This document shows, piece after piece, positions 44,796 to 54,810 of a DNA stretch of 64,000 nt. Within the stretch, counting starts at the first letter, position 1; the number at the start of each line of letters is the position of its first letter. This stretch comes from CAVYTF01 sp963708205 (GTDB taxonomy: Bacteria > Bacteroidota > Bacteroidia > Chitinophagales > Chitinophagaceae), in NCBI GenBank assembly GCA_963708205.1, contig OY970196.1:2604001-2668000 (forward strand), written 5' to 3'. The translations under genes and the position numbers were made by a program. The notes beneath the pieces are model-generated. The model saw nothing but the letters and a program-made list of their open reading frames with translations, was not told the origin of the DNA and searched no databases.

Positions 44796-44818
44796 TTTGA
44801 TTTTAGAAATCAAAGATA
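44796..44818 (-). promoter_or_regulatory. Peroxiredoxin promoter element with overlapping palindrome
   Basis: TTTGATTT-TAG-AAATCAAA (44796-44814) is a perfect inverted repeat that overlaps the minus-strand TATCTTTG -7 match (44811-44818) and ends 5 bp before the ATG at 44791. Position fits an operator or a 5'-UTR hairpin. Confidence 0.5.
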
Positions 44819-44861
44819 TACATTCCCTACAAAAAAAGTGGACTAATAAAATAAAAAAATA

Positions 44862-46025
44862 TTATCCTTCTTTTTTTTGCTTGATGGCTCGCCCTTTTTG
44901 CAATGAATAATTACCAAATTTATCTTTCACTTCATCAATTGCTTTGTATAAATTTTTTTTCTTTTCTCCTGAATCAAATAAATTTCCCTGCATAACATGA
45001 TCCGTAAGATCGCTTAAGCGAACACCCAACAATCGAACAGGATTTTCTTTACGATATAATTTTTTAAATAAATCCATAGCAGCGGGAATTAATTCATCAT
45101 CTTTAAATGTAGCATTTATGGTTGTTTGTCGCGTGGTTGTTTCAAAATTTGGGTAACGGATTTTCACTGCGATGCACTTTGCAAGCTTTTGATCCTGCCT
45201 TAATTCATAAGCTACTTTTTCTGTCATTCTCACCAATTCACTTAATAAAAAAGTCATTTCATTTGTATTTTCCTGGAAAGTATTTTCTGTGGAAATTGAT
45301 TTTGCACCGTGATAAGGAATAACTTTTCCTGCATGTTTCCCTTGAGCTTTGTGCCAAAGTTCTGAGCCAATTTTTCCTAATTTATTTTCAAGTGCTTCTT
45401 CAGAATAATTAAGAATATCTTTTATGAAAAAAATATTCATTGCCTTTAATGATGCGAATGTTTGTTTGCCAACTCCGGGAAATTTATTTACCGGAAGCGG
45501 CGCTAAAAAATTCTGTTCAAACCCTGGCTGCACAAAAAGAAAACCATTTGGCTTTGCTTCATCCGTTGCAATTTTTGCGATCATTTTATTTGATGCAAGT
45601 CCAAATGAAATAGGCAAATTCGTTTGTTGAATAATTTCATTTCGCAGATCAATTGTCCATTGATACACATCAAAATATTTATCCATTCCTGTAAGGTCAA
45701 TGTAAAATTCATCAATGCTTGCTTTTTGAAACAGTGGCGCTTTCGATGCAATAATATCAGTAACTATTTTTGAATATTTTGAATACTCTGCATATGTGCC
45801 TTTAACCAAAATTGCGTCGGGACAAAACATCAGCGCTTTTTTCATAGGCATCGCGCTGTGTACACCAAATGCACGTGCTGCATAGCTGCAAGCCGCTACC
45901 ACGCCGCGTTCCCGGCTTCCACCAACAATTACAGGCTTATCTTTTAAAGACGGATTATTTAAAACTTCAACACTTACAAAAAAAGAATCAAGATCAAAAT
46001 GAGCAATATATCGCTGTTCAGACAT
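44862..46025 (-). CDS. dinB: DNA polymerase IV (Y-family)
   Basis: 387 aa. Starts IAHFDLDSFFVSVEVLNNPS with the metal-binding Asp residues, SYAARAFGVHSAMPM and ASIDEFYIDLTG, then a little-finger domain; a short C-terminal extension ends SLQKGRAIKQKKEG. Translesion polymerase. Complete. Confidence 0.95.
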   Translation of the reverse strand: MSEQRYIAHFDLDSFFVSVEVLNNPSLKDKPVIVGGSRERGVVAACSYAARAFGVHSAMPMKKALMFCPDAILVKGTYAEYSKYSKIVTDIIASKAPLFQKASIDEFYIDLTGMDKYFDVYQWTIDLRNEIIQQTNLPISFGLASNKMIAKIATDEAKPNGFLFVQPGFEQNFLAPLPVNKFPGVGKQTFASLKAMNIFFIKDILNYSEEALENKLGKIGSELWHKAQGKHAGKVIPYHGAKSISTENTFQENTNEMTFLLSELVRMTEKVAYELRQDQKLAKCIAVKIRYPNFETTTRQTTINATFKDDELIPAAMDLFKKLYRKENPVRLLGVRLSDLTDHVMQGNLFDSGEKKKNLYKAIDEVKDKFGNYSLQKGRAIKQKKEG

Positions 46026-46129
46026 GCATTGCTAAGTTAAATAAAATAGCATTTTTTAATTTGTAAATATTTATTGATGACAAAAAAATAATGGGATATG
46101 CCTGATGAAAATAATTTTAGTAAAAAAAT

Positions 46130-47482
46130 TTACCAGCTTTTTTCAACATCCCAATTTTCAAATTCTTTGGAAATTGAGGTAAGGAAAGATGCGCCCATAC
46201 TGCCATCAATAATTCTATGATCATAGCTCAGCGAAAGATACATCATGTGTCGTATGCCAATTGTATCTCCGTGTTTTGTTTCTATCACAACGGGTCGTTT
46301 TTTTATTGCGCCAACAGCAAGTATAGCAACTTGTGGTTGGTTGATAATTGGCGTGCCCATAAGACTTCCGAAAGTTCCAACATTGGTTAAAGTAAAAGTA
46401 CCGCCTTGTGTATCATCAGGTCGTAGCTTATTATTTCTCGCGTTGTTCGCGAGCGTGTTTACCTGTTTGCTCAAGCCAACTAAATTTAAATAATCTGCAT
46501 TTTTAATGACAGGCACAATCAGGTTTCCATTTGGCATTGCAGTAGCCATTCCAATATTTATATCTTTTTTTATGATGATTTTTTCACCATCAACAGAACT
46601 GTTTATCATTGGGTAACGCTTCATAACCCGCACCAAACAATCAATAAAAATTGGAGTGAAAGTTATTTTTGTGTTCTCACGTTTTTCAAATTCATGTTTT
46701 ATTTTTTCTCTCCATAAAACAATATTTGTAACATCGGCTTCTGCAAAAGATGTAACATGTGCGCTGGTATGCTTGCTGTCAACCATGTGCTTCGCAATAA
46801 GTTTGCGCATTCTGTCCATTTCAATTATCTCAACATTTCCTTCGTAGGTGGGTGATGGTTGTTCTTTGATAATTAATTCTTGCGGAATATCGGATAATGA
46901 TTGTTCAGATTTCTGTTGTACAATTTGTGAAGCTTGAATGCTTTCTTCTTTTTGATCTTTGACTGTTGATTTTTTATTTTCTACATACTGTAAAATATCT
47001 TTTTTAGTTACACGCCCTTCGTTGCCTGTTCCAGGAATTTTTTCAAGTTCACTTAATTGAATGCCTTCACTATTTGCAATATTTAAAACGAGAGGAGAAT
47101 AAAAACTTGCGCCCTCAATTTTTTGTGTTGCTTCCGCTTTAATCGCAGACGGAACATAAGGAACGCTGTTTTCTGCTTCCATATCATTTTGCTGAAGAGC
47201 TGATTGCTGTTGGGTTTCAGGTTGTTTTGCCAGACCGTTGGCAGATGTTTGAATGCGTGCTATGCTTGTGCCGATCGGTACAACATCATTTTCTTTAAAT
47301 AATATTTCTGTAATTATTCCTGCATCTGTTGATGGCACTTCGCTGTCTACTTTATCAGTAGCAATATCCAAAACAGTTTCATCCTGTTTTACAGAATCGC
47401 CTGGTTTTTTATGCCATTTTAAAATCGTGGCTTCCATAATACTTTCGCCAAGCTTAGGCATAATTAAATCAACAATCGCCAT
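46130..47482 (-). CDS. Dihydrolipoamide acyltransferase (E2) of a 2-oxo acid dehydrogenase
   Basis: 450 aa. One N-terminal lipoyl domain with the modified Lys in DIATDKVDSEV (about residue 43), a linker, a peripheral subunit-binding domain (about 134-165, IQLSELEKIPGTGNEGRVTK) and the catalytic domain with SYDHRIIDGSMG. The substrate of the complex (branched-chain or 2-oxoglutarate type) cannot be fixed because E1 genes are not adjacent. Confidence 0.92.
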   Translation of the reverse strand: MAIVDLIMPKLGESIMEATILKWHKKPGDSVKQDETVLDIATDKVDSEVPSTDAGIITEILFKENDVVPIGTSIARIQTSANGLAKQPETQQQSALQQNDMEAENSVPYVPSAIKAEATQKIEGASFYSPLVLNIANSEGIQLSELEKIPGTGNEGRVTKKDILQYVENKKSTVKDQKEESIQASQIVQQKSEQSLSDIPQELIIKEQPSPTYEGNVEIIEMDRMRKLIAKHMVDSKHTSAHVTSFAEADVTNIVLWREKIKHEFEKRENTKITFTPIFIDCLVRVMKRYPMINSSVDGEKIIIKKDINIGMATAMPNGNLIVPVIKNADYLNLVGLSKQVNTLANNARNNKLRPDDTQGGTFTLTNVGTFGSLMGTPIINQPQVAILAVGAIKKRPVVIETKHGDTIGIRHMMYLSLSYDHRIIDGSMGASFLTSISKEFENWDVEKSW

Positions 47483-47588
47483 ACATATTTTTTTGTTTAG
47501 GAATAATTCAACATCAAAATTAAGATTAAAAATTGCATGATAGCTTAAGGAATTTACTTTAAGATTTATAAATGATAATTAAGAAATC

Positions 47589-48842
47589 TTAATTTTTCGA
47601 CACAAATGATCTTAAAAAATTGAGTGCATTTATTGCAGTTAATTCGATGTTTCTTTTTCTGTCAAACCGAAAATGAAATTTCTTTGCTTCCGTTTTTTCT
47701 TTGCTGCCAACTGCTATCCAAACAGTGCCAACGGGCTTTTCATCATTTCCGCCATCAGGTCCCATAATTCCTGAAACTGCAATTGCATAATCGCTTTTAA
47801 TTTTTTGTAAAACTCCTGCAACCATTGCCAGCACTGTTTCTTCACTTACGGCGCCATGAGTTATTATCAGTCTCTCATCAACCGATAAAATATTTTCTTT
47901 CACTTCATTTGCATAACTCACAATGCTTCCTAAAAAACATTTAGATGCTCCTGCGACTGAGGTTAACAAATGCGCAATGTAGCCACCAGTGCAGCTTTCA
48001 GCCGTTGAGATGGTTTTATTTTTTTCCTGTAAAAGTTTGCAGATGTACGCTTCAATTGGTATGTCTTCATCAACCACTAAATATTCTGCGACTAATTTTT
48101 TTAATTGATTGAATTGATTATTTAACTGTTCTTTCAGTTCATTTTTACTATAACCTGTTGCTGTAAGCCGCAGGCGCACCATGCCATAATTTGGCAAATA
48201 TGCAAGCTTAATATTTTGCGGCAAATTGTTTTCCAGTTCTTTGATATGTTCTGCCAAAAATGATTCGCCAATGCCGGCAGTGAGTAAAGTTTTATGTAAA
48301 ATAAATGGTGCTGAAAAATGTTTTGGCAATTCTTTTAAAACATAATTATGCATCATGCCTTTCATTTCATGCGGCACACCGGGCATGCTTATAAAAATTT
48401 TTCCATTTTTTTCAAACCACATTCCAGGTGCAGTTCCAAGTGAGTTTTGTATAACGTTGCAAACATCAGGAACTTCAGCCTGCTTTATATTTACATCAAG
48501 CAAAGGGCGGTTTAAATATTTTGAGAAAATGTTTTTGACGTTTTCTAATGCCTGCTCATCAACGATTAATTTTCCATGAAAGAATTCATTCAAAACTCCT
48601 TTGGTAATATCATCTTTGGTTGGTCCCAAACCACCTGTGAGAAGAATAATATCAGAGCGCAGGCCTTCATTTTCCAAAGCTGAAAGAATATCTTTTTTAA
48701 CATCTCCAACTGCAATCCGATATTGAACCCATACTCCGATTTTATTTAATTCCTGCGCCATCCATGCGCTGTTGGTATCTATAACTTGTCCTATTAATAA
48801 TTCATCTCCGATAGTTATTATTGATGCGGTAATTTTCTTCAT
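47589..48842 (-). CDS. cinA: CinA-type nicotinamide mononucleotide deamidase / competence-damage protein
   Basis: 417 aa from the ATG at 48842 (MKKITASIITIGDELLIGQ); an upstream ATG at 48860 would add 6 residues and overlap the thioesterase gene. N-terminal COG1058/MoaB-like domain (SGGLGPTKDDIT-type: LTGGLGPTKDDITKG) and C-terminal PncC domain (STAESCTGGYIAHLLT, AVSGIMGPDGG). Recycles NMN; involved in nucleotide-pool cleaning. Confidence 0.93.
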   Translation of the reverse strand: MKKITASIITIGDELLIGQVIDTNSAWMAQELNKIGVWVQYRIAVGDVKKDILSALENEGLRSDIILLTGGLGPTKDDITKGVLNEFFHGKLIVDEQALENVKNIFSKYLNRPLLDVNIKQAEVPDVCNVIQNSLGTAPGMWFEKNGKIFISMPGVPHEMKGMMHNYVLKELPKHFSAPFILHKTLLTAGIGESFLAEHIKELENNLPQNIKLAYLPNYGMVRLRLTATGYSKNELKEQLNNQFNQLKKLVAEYLVVDEDIPIEAYICKLLQEKNKTISTAESCTGGYIAHLLTSVAGASKCFLGSIVSYANEVKENILSVDERLIITHGAVSEETVLAMVAGVLQKIKSDYAIAVSGIMGPDGGNDEKPVGTVWIAVGSKEKTEAKKFHFRFDRKRNIELTAINALNFLRSFVSKN

Positions 48843-48856
48843 TTTTTTAAAATAGA

Positions 48857-49267
48857 TCAATCAAAGTACTTAGCCAGCTTATGTTTCAGCGTTTCAGGCA
48901 TAGTTGTTCGCTTTCTTGTTTTTTCATTTAAAAAATACAACAACACTTTGCCTGCCGTAAGTAATTTTCCTTCTTCATTATATACTTCCTGGAAAAATTC
49001 TATGCGATGATCATGAGGCATGTCGCGGACAATTGTTTTCACTGTTAACAGATCATCATAAGTTGCGGGGCGCAAATATCTTACATTCAATTCTACCACA
49101 GGCATTATTACGCCTTCGGCTTCCATATCTTTATAAGTATAGCCAAGTTGCCTGATGCTTTCTACACGACCAACCTCAAAATATTGTGCGTAATTGCCAT
49201 AATAAACAACATTCATCTGATCGGTTTCTGCATAGCGAACACGCATTTGCGTTGTTGATTCATACAT
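48857..49267 (-). CDS. Acyl-CoA thioesterase, YbgC/4HBT family
   Basis: 136 aa hot-dog-fold protein. MRVRYAETDQMNVVYYGNYAQYFEVGR contains the YbgC-type motif with the catalytic Asp in AETDQMNVVYYGNY. Ends 14 bp before the preferred cinA start, suggesting co-transcription. Confidence 0.9.
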   Translation of the reverse strand: MYESTTQMRVRYAETDQMNVVYYGNYAQYFEVGRVESIRQLGYTYKDMEAEGVIMPVVELNVRYLRPATYDDLLTVKTIVRDMPHDHRIEFFQEVYNEEGKLLTAGKVLLYFLNEKTRKRTTMPETLKHKLAKYFD

Positions 49268-49323
49268 GCGTGCGAAGGTAAAATAAACTTGTTAGAAGAA
49301 TAATTTGGAAGGATGCAGATGAT

Positions 49324-50007
49324 CTAAATATTTTTTTGCCAATTGTTTTTATAAGCAAGTTGTATGATCTGCGCTTTTGAAGTAACGTGCAATTTTTGAT
49401 AAATGTTTGCGATGTGTTTTCTTACTGTGTGAACGCTTATGTCCAGTTCCGCACCAATTCTTTTAGCATCCCAGCCATAAGTTGTATAATGCAAAATTTC
49501 TTTTTCGCGCGTTGATAACACTTCATCACTTATTTCATTTTGCTCATTATTATTTGGAAATGTAACCTGTGCATTTACCAGTAAATTAAAGGCTTTGCGT
49601 GCGATTCCCGGACTCATTGGTGCACCGCCAAATTGCAAAATATTTTGGATGGCATCTTCAATAGACGTGGCACTTTCATCTTTTAGCAGGTAGCCGTTTG
49701 CGCCGGCTTTTATTGCTTCAAAAATTTTATCATCATCATCAAAAACGGTAAGCACAACGCATTTTATATTCGGATACAATGCTTTGGAAATGCCAATAGT
49801 TTGTATGCCGCCCATTTCGGGCATTTCAAGATCTATAAAAGCAATGTCAGGAAACTGGCTGTGCGGCATTCCTTTTAATTGATTCAAATAATCGTTGCCA
49901 TTGCAAGCCATAATTACAATCTGTGCATCTTTCAACATTTTTATTTTGTGAACGAAAGATTGCCTGTTAATGGCCTTATCATCAACATACCCAATTTTAA
50001 TACTCAT
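49324..50007 (-). CDS. LuxR/NarL-type response regulator
   Basis: 227 aa. Receiver domain with VDD at 8-10, phospho-acceptor Asp59 in FIDLEMPEMGG and Lys in LLKDESAT; C-terminal HTH with LSTREKEILHYTTYGWDAKRIGAELDISVHTVRKHIANIYQKL (segment about 160-202). The sensor kinase gene lies immediately upstream (48-bp gap), a clear two-component pair. Confidence 0.94.
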   Translation of the reverse strand: MSIKIGYVDDKAINRQSFVHKIKMLKDAQIVIMACNGNDYLNQLKGMPHSQFPDIAFIDLEMPEMGGIQTIGISKALYPNIKCVVLTVFDDDDKIFEAIKAGANGYLLKDESATSIEDAIQNILQFGGAPMSPGIARKAFNLLVNAQVTFPNNNEQNEISDEVLSTREKEILHYTTYGWDAKRIGAELDISVHTVRKHIANIYQKLHVTSKAQIIQLAYKNNWQKNI

Positions 50008-50055
50008 CAGGCAAATATGCTTTTAATGGTACATCAAAACAATAATTAATTTTAA

Positions 50056-53000
50056 TTATTGCTGCAATACTCTTCCCGTTAATTTTACACAACAACCCGG
50101 AAATTTATTTTCCAAAATAAGTTTCCATTTAATTTCATCGGCCCGCAATTTCATATTTTTTATTCCCTCGCCGCTGCCTAACATTTCGGAAATACCAACA
50201 CCATTATCAATTATTTCTATGGTAATAATTTCGTCTGATGAAATAATTATTTTGATATTATTACAGCCACTGTGTTTGATGGAATTATGTATCGCCTCTT
50301 GTATTATTCTAAGCAAATGAAGTGCATTGATGGAAGACAGCAATGTGTTTTGTGAAATTTTTTCCTGCACATCAAAAAGAATATTGCTATAAAATGGCTG
50401 CAGTTTTTGAACATAATTTTTTATTCTGTCACCAAGCATTTCTACTGTTTGATTTTCTTTGTTCAATGCCCAGATCGAGTCTCTTAAATGCACGATGATA
50501 TCTCTCGCAGACTCCTTTAAACGCTGCATCGCAGGGTTATTTTTATCTTTAGAACGAAATATTATTTCGTCAACATTGGCACTTATTGCCGTTGCATAAG
50601 CGCCGATATTATCGTGCAGATCTCTGCTTATTCTTTCCCGTTCGGTGAAGATTTGTTGCTGCACTAAAAGCGCCTGCACTTTTGATTTATATTTTTTTTG
50701 ATAGATCGCTCTGAATGAAAGAAATGCTAATAAAAATAATAAAGCCGCCATCAAAATATAGAACCACCATGTCTTCCAAAAAGGTGGTTTTATAGTTATG
50801 AAAACAGTTGTAGCAACATTATTCATTTCTTTTAATCTTGCTTCAAATTGATAATCGCCCGGCGGCAAATTGTAAGAAATGTTCACTGCATTATTTGTTG
50901 CTATCCAGTATTTATCATAGCCATTCATTTTGTATTCGTAAGAATAGCTTGATGCATTTTGCTGACCAATTGTAGTAATAGAAAAATTAATTTTATTTTG
51001 ATCATAAGGCAATGTGTATATTTTTTTTGCAGCTACTGAAGAGTCAGTTTTTATTTTTTCATCATTCACATCAAGCTCATAAATCTTTATAGATGGAACA
51101 TCGTCCTGCGAAAATATTTCTGATGGAAGAAATGCTGTGATGCCATTTATTCCTCCAAAATAAAATCTACCGGACAAACTTTTTATTGAACATTGCGTGT
51201 TGAATTCATTGGCTTGCAAACCTGTTTCTTTAGTAAAATTTTTAATAACACCATTAAGATTTACATAAGATATTCCAAGATTGGAGCCTGCATATACAGC
51301 ACTTTTTTTATCATCGGGTAATAAAGAATAAATGCAATCATTAAGTAAACCGGAAGCAATTGTTATTGACTTTAATAGTCTTCCGTTTTCGTTATAAACA
51401 AATAAACCTTTGTCAGTTCCAACCCATATATTATTGTTTATATCTTTTGTCATCGAGCGGATGGAATAATTTTCAGGCGCATGAAGAATTTTTATGTTGC
51501 CATTTACACCAACGCAATAAATTATACCTCCTATCGAGCCGATCCATAAACTTTTATCGGCAGTAAAGCAAAAAACACCTAGAGGATTTTGATTGATCCA
51601 GTGAAAAATAATTTTATAATTGCTGAGTGTATCGTTCTGCAAATGAAATTCAACAACATTATCAAAAGTTGACAAAATAAAACTGCTGTCGTCTAGCTGT
51701 TGCAGATCATTGCTAAAAAGTATATTATGTGTATGAATGATGTTTTCATTTTCTTTTTTAATAAAAACAGGAACTATCTTTTTTGATGAAAGCGTTAAAT
51801 AATACAATCCTTCATACATCGAAGCGATCAAATAATGATCGTTATTAATCTTTTCAATGCCAATAATATTTTTTACATCTTTTGTTTGCAAAGGACTTTC
51901 CCATAAAGGATTATTTGAACTATCATACAATTGTAAACCTCCATTAAAACATCCTGCAAGCAGTTGCTTTTTATCTTCATCAAAAAAGATGGTTCTTATA
52001 AAATTATTGGGGGCATTTTCATAAATATAATGCTGAAAAGGAATTTTTAAATTTTGAATAAGTTTAATGTCATCGTTTGTTATAAGCCAGATTCTATTGA
52101 ACTTATCGGGATAAATAAAATTTATAAAGCCGGAAGAAATAATTGGATTATCATTTAAAGTTGTTAACTCTTTTATTTGTGTAAATGCTGAATCTGTTTG
52201 TAAAACATGATGGTTTACAGAAAAAAGCAGCCCATATTTTTTTGAGTTGATTATAGTGCCGATAAAATTTTCGTTTTCAGAAAAAGCTTCTAAAGAAAGC
52301 TGATGTTTTTCTGAAGTATTTTGAATATTTATAGCAGTTAAACCATCTTCTGAAAGCCTGAACAATGTTGATTCGGAGCACGTAATATCTAAAGTTTGAT
52401 CCTGAAAAGATAAGATCGTATACTGGCTGGTATTTTTATTAAACTGTAAAATTTTTTCACTTGTAATAGTGATAAAAATATAGTTTGAATTGCCTGCAAT
52501 TCTTATTCTGCCATCAATATTCATTTGCTGAATAAGATCATTATCCAATGCAATTTTTTTTATCAACTTTCCATTAAGATCATACAATACCAATCCCGCA
52601 TTTTGCTGCAAACACCAAATGCCTTCATCATTTTCCTGCAAAGGTTTTATGGGAGAAAATAAGTTGGGAAAGGAAGGAATTGAAATAAGCCTGCGAAATT
52701 TATTGAGGTATGGATTGTATATAAGTATGCCATTTTTATAGGTAAGCAACAGCATATTATTTTTTGTCTTAAAAAGAAAAGTACCATAATTAAGATCAAT
52801 TATTTTTTTCTCAATTATCGGGTCAATGTTTTCAAGACGATAACCGTTGTAGCGCTGTAAACCCGTTTTGGTAGCGATCCAGGTAAAGCCAAATGTGTCT
52901 GTAACAATATCATTGATGCTGTTGTTCAGCAAACCATCTTCTATGTTGATTGTTTTAACCAAGCATCTTGTGCGCTTATAATTTATTGGTTGGGTAAAAG

Positions 53001-53058
53001 AAAGGGAATGAAGAATTACACTGAAAAAAATAAAAAATATGAAATGAGTTTTGTTCAT
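50056..53058 (-). CDS. Two-component sensor histidine kinase with beta-propeller and Y_Y_Y sensor
   Basis: 1000 aa. Signal peptide, then two-component-regulator propeller repeats (about 25-640; segments such as ITDTFGFTWIATKTGLQRYNG), a Y_Y_Y domain (about 660-740, YSYEYKMNGYDKYWIA), one membrane helix (about 763-785), a HisKA_3 dimerisation domain with phospho-His815 in RDLHDNIGA, and HATPase motifs IDNGVGI and GEGIKNMKLRA. Periplasmic ligand sensing with DesK/NarX-type kinase. Cognate regulator is downstream. Stimulus unknown; PUL-type carbohydrate genes are not adjacent. Confidence 0.93.
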   Translation of the reverse strand: MNKTHFIFFIFFSVILHSLSFTQPINYKRTRCLVKTINIEDGLLNNSINDIVTDTFGFTWIATKTGLQRYNGYRLENIDPIIEKKIIDLNYGTFLFKTKNNMLLLTYKNGILIYNPYLNKFRRLISIPSFPNLFSPIKPLQENDEGIWCLQQNAGLVLYDLNGKLIKKIALDNDLIQQMNIDGRIRIAGNSNYIFITITSEKILQFNKNTSQYTILSFQDQTLDITCSESTLFRLSEDGLTAINIQNTSEKHQLSLEAFSENENFIGTIINSKKYGLLFSVNHHVLQTDSAFTQIKELTTLNDNPIISSGFINFIYPDKFNRIWLITNDDIKLIQNLKIPFQHYIYENAPNNFIRTIFFDEDKKQLLAGCFNGGLQLYDSSNNPLWESPLQTKDVKNIIGIEKINNDHYLIASMYEGLYYLTLSSKKIVPVFIKKENENIIHTHNILFSNDLQQLDDSSFILSTFDNVVEFHLQNDTLSNYKIIFHWINQNPLGVFCFTADKSLWIGSIGGIIYCVGVNGNIKILHAPENYSIRSMTKDINNNIWVGTDKGLFVYNENGRLLKSITIASGLLNDCIYSLLPDDKKSAVYAGSNLGISYVNLNGVIKNFTKETGLQANEFNTQCSIKSLSGRFYFGGINGITAFLPSEIFSQDDVPSIKIYELDVNDEKIKTDSSVAAKKIYTLPYDQNKINFSITTIGQQNASSYSYEYKMNGYDKYWIATNNAVNISYNLPPGDYQFEARLKEMNNVATTVFITIKPPFWKTWWFYILMAALLFLLAFLSFRAIYQKKYKSKVQALLVQQQIFTERERISRDLHDNIGAYATAISANVDEIIFRSKDKNNPAMQRLKESARDIIVHLRDSIWALNKENQTVEMLGDRIKNYVQKLQPFYSNILFDVQEKISQNTLLSSINALHLLRIIQEAIHNSIKHSGCNNIKIIISSDEIITIEIIDNGVGISEMLGSGEGIKNMKLRADEIKWKLILENKFPGCCVKLTGRVLQQ

Positions 53059-53135
53059 CTAATAAATAACAGACAATTTAATTTTTCTTTTCAGTAATAA
53101 AAAATCAGCTTAATTAAAATCTTATTTCAAATAAA

Positions 53136-53160
53136 AATGCCCGCAATATTTGCAGGCATT
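53136..53160 (-). terminator. Intrinsic terminator after the slipin gene
   Basis: AATGCCTGCAA and TTGCGGGCATT form a hairpin with a short AT loop and a T-rich tail on the minus strand. Confidence 0.7.
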
Positions 53161-53177
53161 CATTTTATTTATTGCAT

Positions 53178-54125
53178 TTATTTTTTGTCTGTAGCCGGCT
53201 GCCTGTCTCTGTCCATCTTTTGCATAGCCATCATTTGCTGCATTGTTTTCTGCATGCCTTCATTGCTGCCGTCAAGAAAGATGACATTACCTCTACCTAC
53301 TTCTGCAAAGTTCTTAATTGCTTCCGTCCACATACTGAAGAGAATAACATTGGTATCAAGATTTGCCTGCTTCATTTCTGCAGCTGCCTGGCTCATACCA
53401 CGTGCAACTTCTTCGCGGAATAAAGCAACACCCTGACCGCGCAAACGTGCAGCTTCTTTCTCTGCTTCCGCAGAAATTTTTATTGCATTACCTTCTGCTT
53501 CTGCTGCTTTTGTTTTGGTAATAAGCAAAGCCTGTCCTTCATTTTCTGCGGCTGCCTTTAAATTATTACTTGCCACCACGCGGCTCATGCTATCCATGAT
53601 TACCTGGTCGAAAGTGATGTCGTTTATCTGCAGGTCCTGCAAATGATAACCCCATTCTTCCAGCGAATGATCGATCTGTTCTTTTACAAATTCCACAATA
53701 TCGCGTCTTAATAAAAGTATTTCAGCCTGCCTTTTTGTAGCAACGAAGGCGCGGATAGATCCTTCAATAGTTCTTACCAAAGCCTGCATCAGATCTTTAT
53801 CGTTAATGAATTTAAAAGCAACTTTTTTTATCGTTTCTTCATCGGCATTTTGTACGGCATATAATAACATGGCTTTGAAATAAACATTTGCCTGGTCAAG
53901 CGTTACTGCCTGAAACTCCAGCTCCACCGAACGGTTTTGAATGCTAACTCTTTTATATACCTGCTCTATCAGCGGCACTTTAAAATTTAAACCCGGACCC
54001 ATGATTCTTCTATATTTGCCAAACGCGGTAATCACAGAAATATATCCTTGCTGCACAGTAACCAACCCACTGAAAAAAATAATGAGGAGAACAATTATCC
54101 ACCAATAAGAAACAAAATCTGGCAT
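53178..54125 (-). CDS. SPFH/Band 7 slipin (stomatin-like) membrane protein
   Basis: 315 aa. N-terminal membrane anchor (about 5-25, WWIIVLLIIFFSGLV), Band 7 domain (about 30-190, VSIQNRSVELEFQAVTLDQANVYF), a coiled-coil helix with AEAEGNAIKISAEAEKEAARLRGQG (about 210-240), and a C-terminal tail rich in Met and Gln. Scaffolds membrane microdomains. No adjacent NfeD gene is seen. Terminator at its 3' side. Confidence 0.9.
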   Translation of the reverse strand: MPDFVSYWWIIVLLIIFFSGLVTVQQGYISVITAFGKYRRIMGPGLNFKVPLIEQVYKRVSIQNRSVELEFQAVTLDQANVYFKAMLLYAVQNADEETIKKVAFKFINDKDLMQALVRTIEGSIRAFVATKRQAEILLLRRDIVEFVKEQIDHSLEEWGYHLQDLQINDITFDQVIMDSMSRVVASNNLKAAAENEGQALLITKTKAAEAEGNAIKISAEAEKEAARLRGQGVALFREEVARGMSQAAAEMKQANLDTNVILFSMWTEAIKNFAEVGRGNVIFLDGSNEGMQKTMQQMMAMQKMDRDRQPATDKK

Positions 54126-54186
54126 AGTTTAAAGTTTCGGGAAAGGTAGGGAGAATTAATAATTCACAATTAATAATTAATAATTA

Positions 54187-54228
54187 AGAATGAGGAATGC
54201 CGTCTTTGCGAGCATAGCGACGCAATCT
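54187..54228. repeat. Dispersed ATGAGGAATGCCGTCTTTGC repeat, copy 1
   Basis: AATGAGGAATGCCGTCTTTG followed by CGAGCATAGCGACGCAATCTGT, a member of the TCTTTGCGAGCGAAGCGACGCAATCT-type short repeats common in Bacteroidota intergenic DNA. A second copy is at 59680-59710. The preceding 40 bp are AT-rich TTAATAATT repeats. Confidence 0.7.
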
Positions 54229-54258
54229 GTATTTAATTTCTTATGTTGGCAACACATA

Positions 54259-54714
54259 CTAATGCATCGCCACACCCATAACCACTGCAAAAATAATTAC
54301 CAGTACATAAAAGGAGAGAAGCACAATGGTAAATATGCCCATGAATTTGAAGCAGGACTTTATATTTTTGAAAGACTCATCTAATATATCCTGATCGCGG
54401 ATCCTTAACGCTGCCTGCATTTTAGAAGCAAAATTGAAAAGATATAAACAGGGGAAAAAGTAGATCAACCCCAGTACAATATATATCGCTGCAATGCCAA
54501 CACCGCCTAATGCGCCGAAAGCCGAAAACCTGCTGTCTGCCATACTGCCTGAAAAAATAGTTCCTGCAAAAAAAGCAACGATGATGATGATGCCGCAGAA
54601 AATAAAGCCCATGATGGCAAGAAATTTAGCCCATTTAGCAGTTTCAGAAAGATAAGCTGTAGTCGGAAGACTTATTTTAAGTTCTTCTGGTTCGGTTTGG
54701 TCAAGCTGTTCCAT
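54259..54714 (-). CDS. Membrane protein of DUF5362-like type
   Basis: 151 aa with four hydrophobic segments (about 30-52, 70-95, 95-110, 120-148). Cytoplasmic N-terminus of 25 residues. Length and layout (SETAKWAKFLAIMGFIF...LYLFNFASKMQAAL) match the DUF5362 family, whose function is unknown. Single gene. Confidence 0.7.
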   Translation of the reverse strand: MEQLDQTEPEELKISLPTTAYLSETAKWAKFLAIMGFIFCGIIIIVAFFAGTIFSGSMADSRFSAFGALGGVGIAAIYIVLGLIYFFPCLYLFNFASKMQAALRIRDQDILDESFKNIKSCFKFMGIFTIVLLSFYVLVIIFAVVMGVAMH

Positions 54715-54810
54715 ACGTTAAGTTTTGTTATTACAAAGCAAAGGTTTTTTTATTACTTGTAAAAAATTATCTCATTCACTTTATAGGCACTTATTGTTGG
54801 CAGTAGTTGT

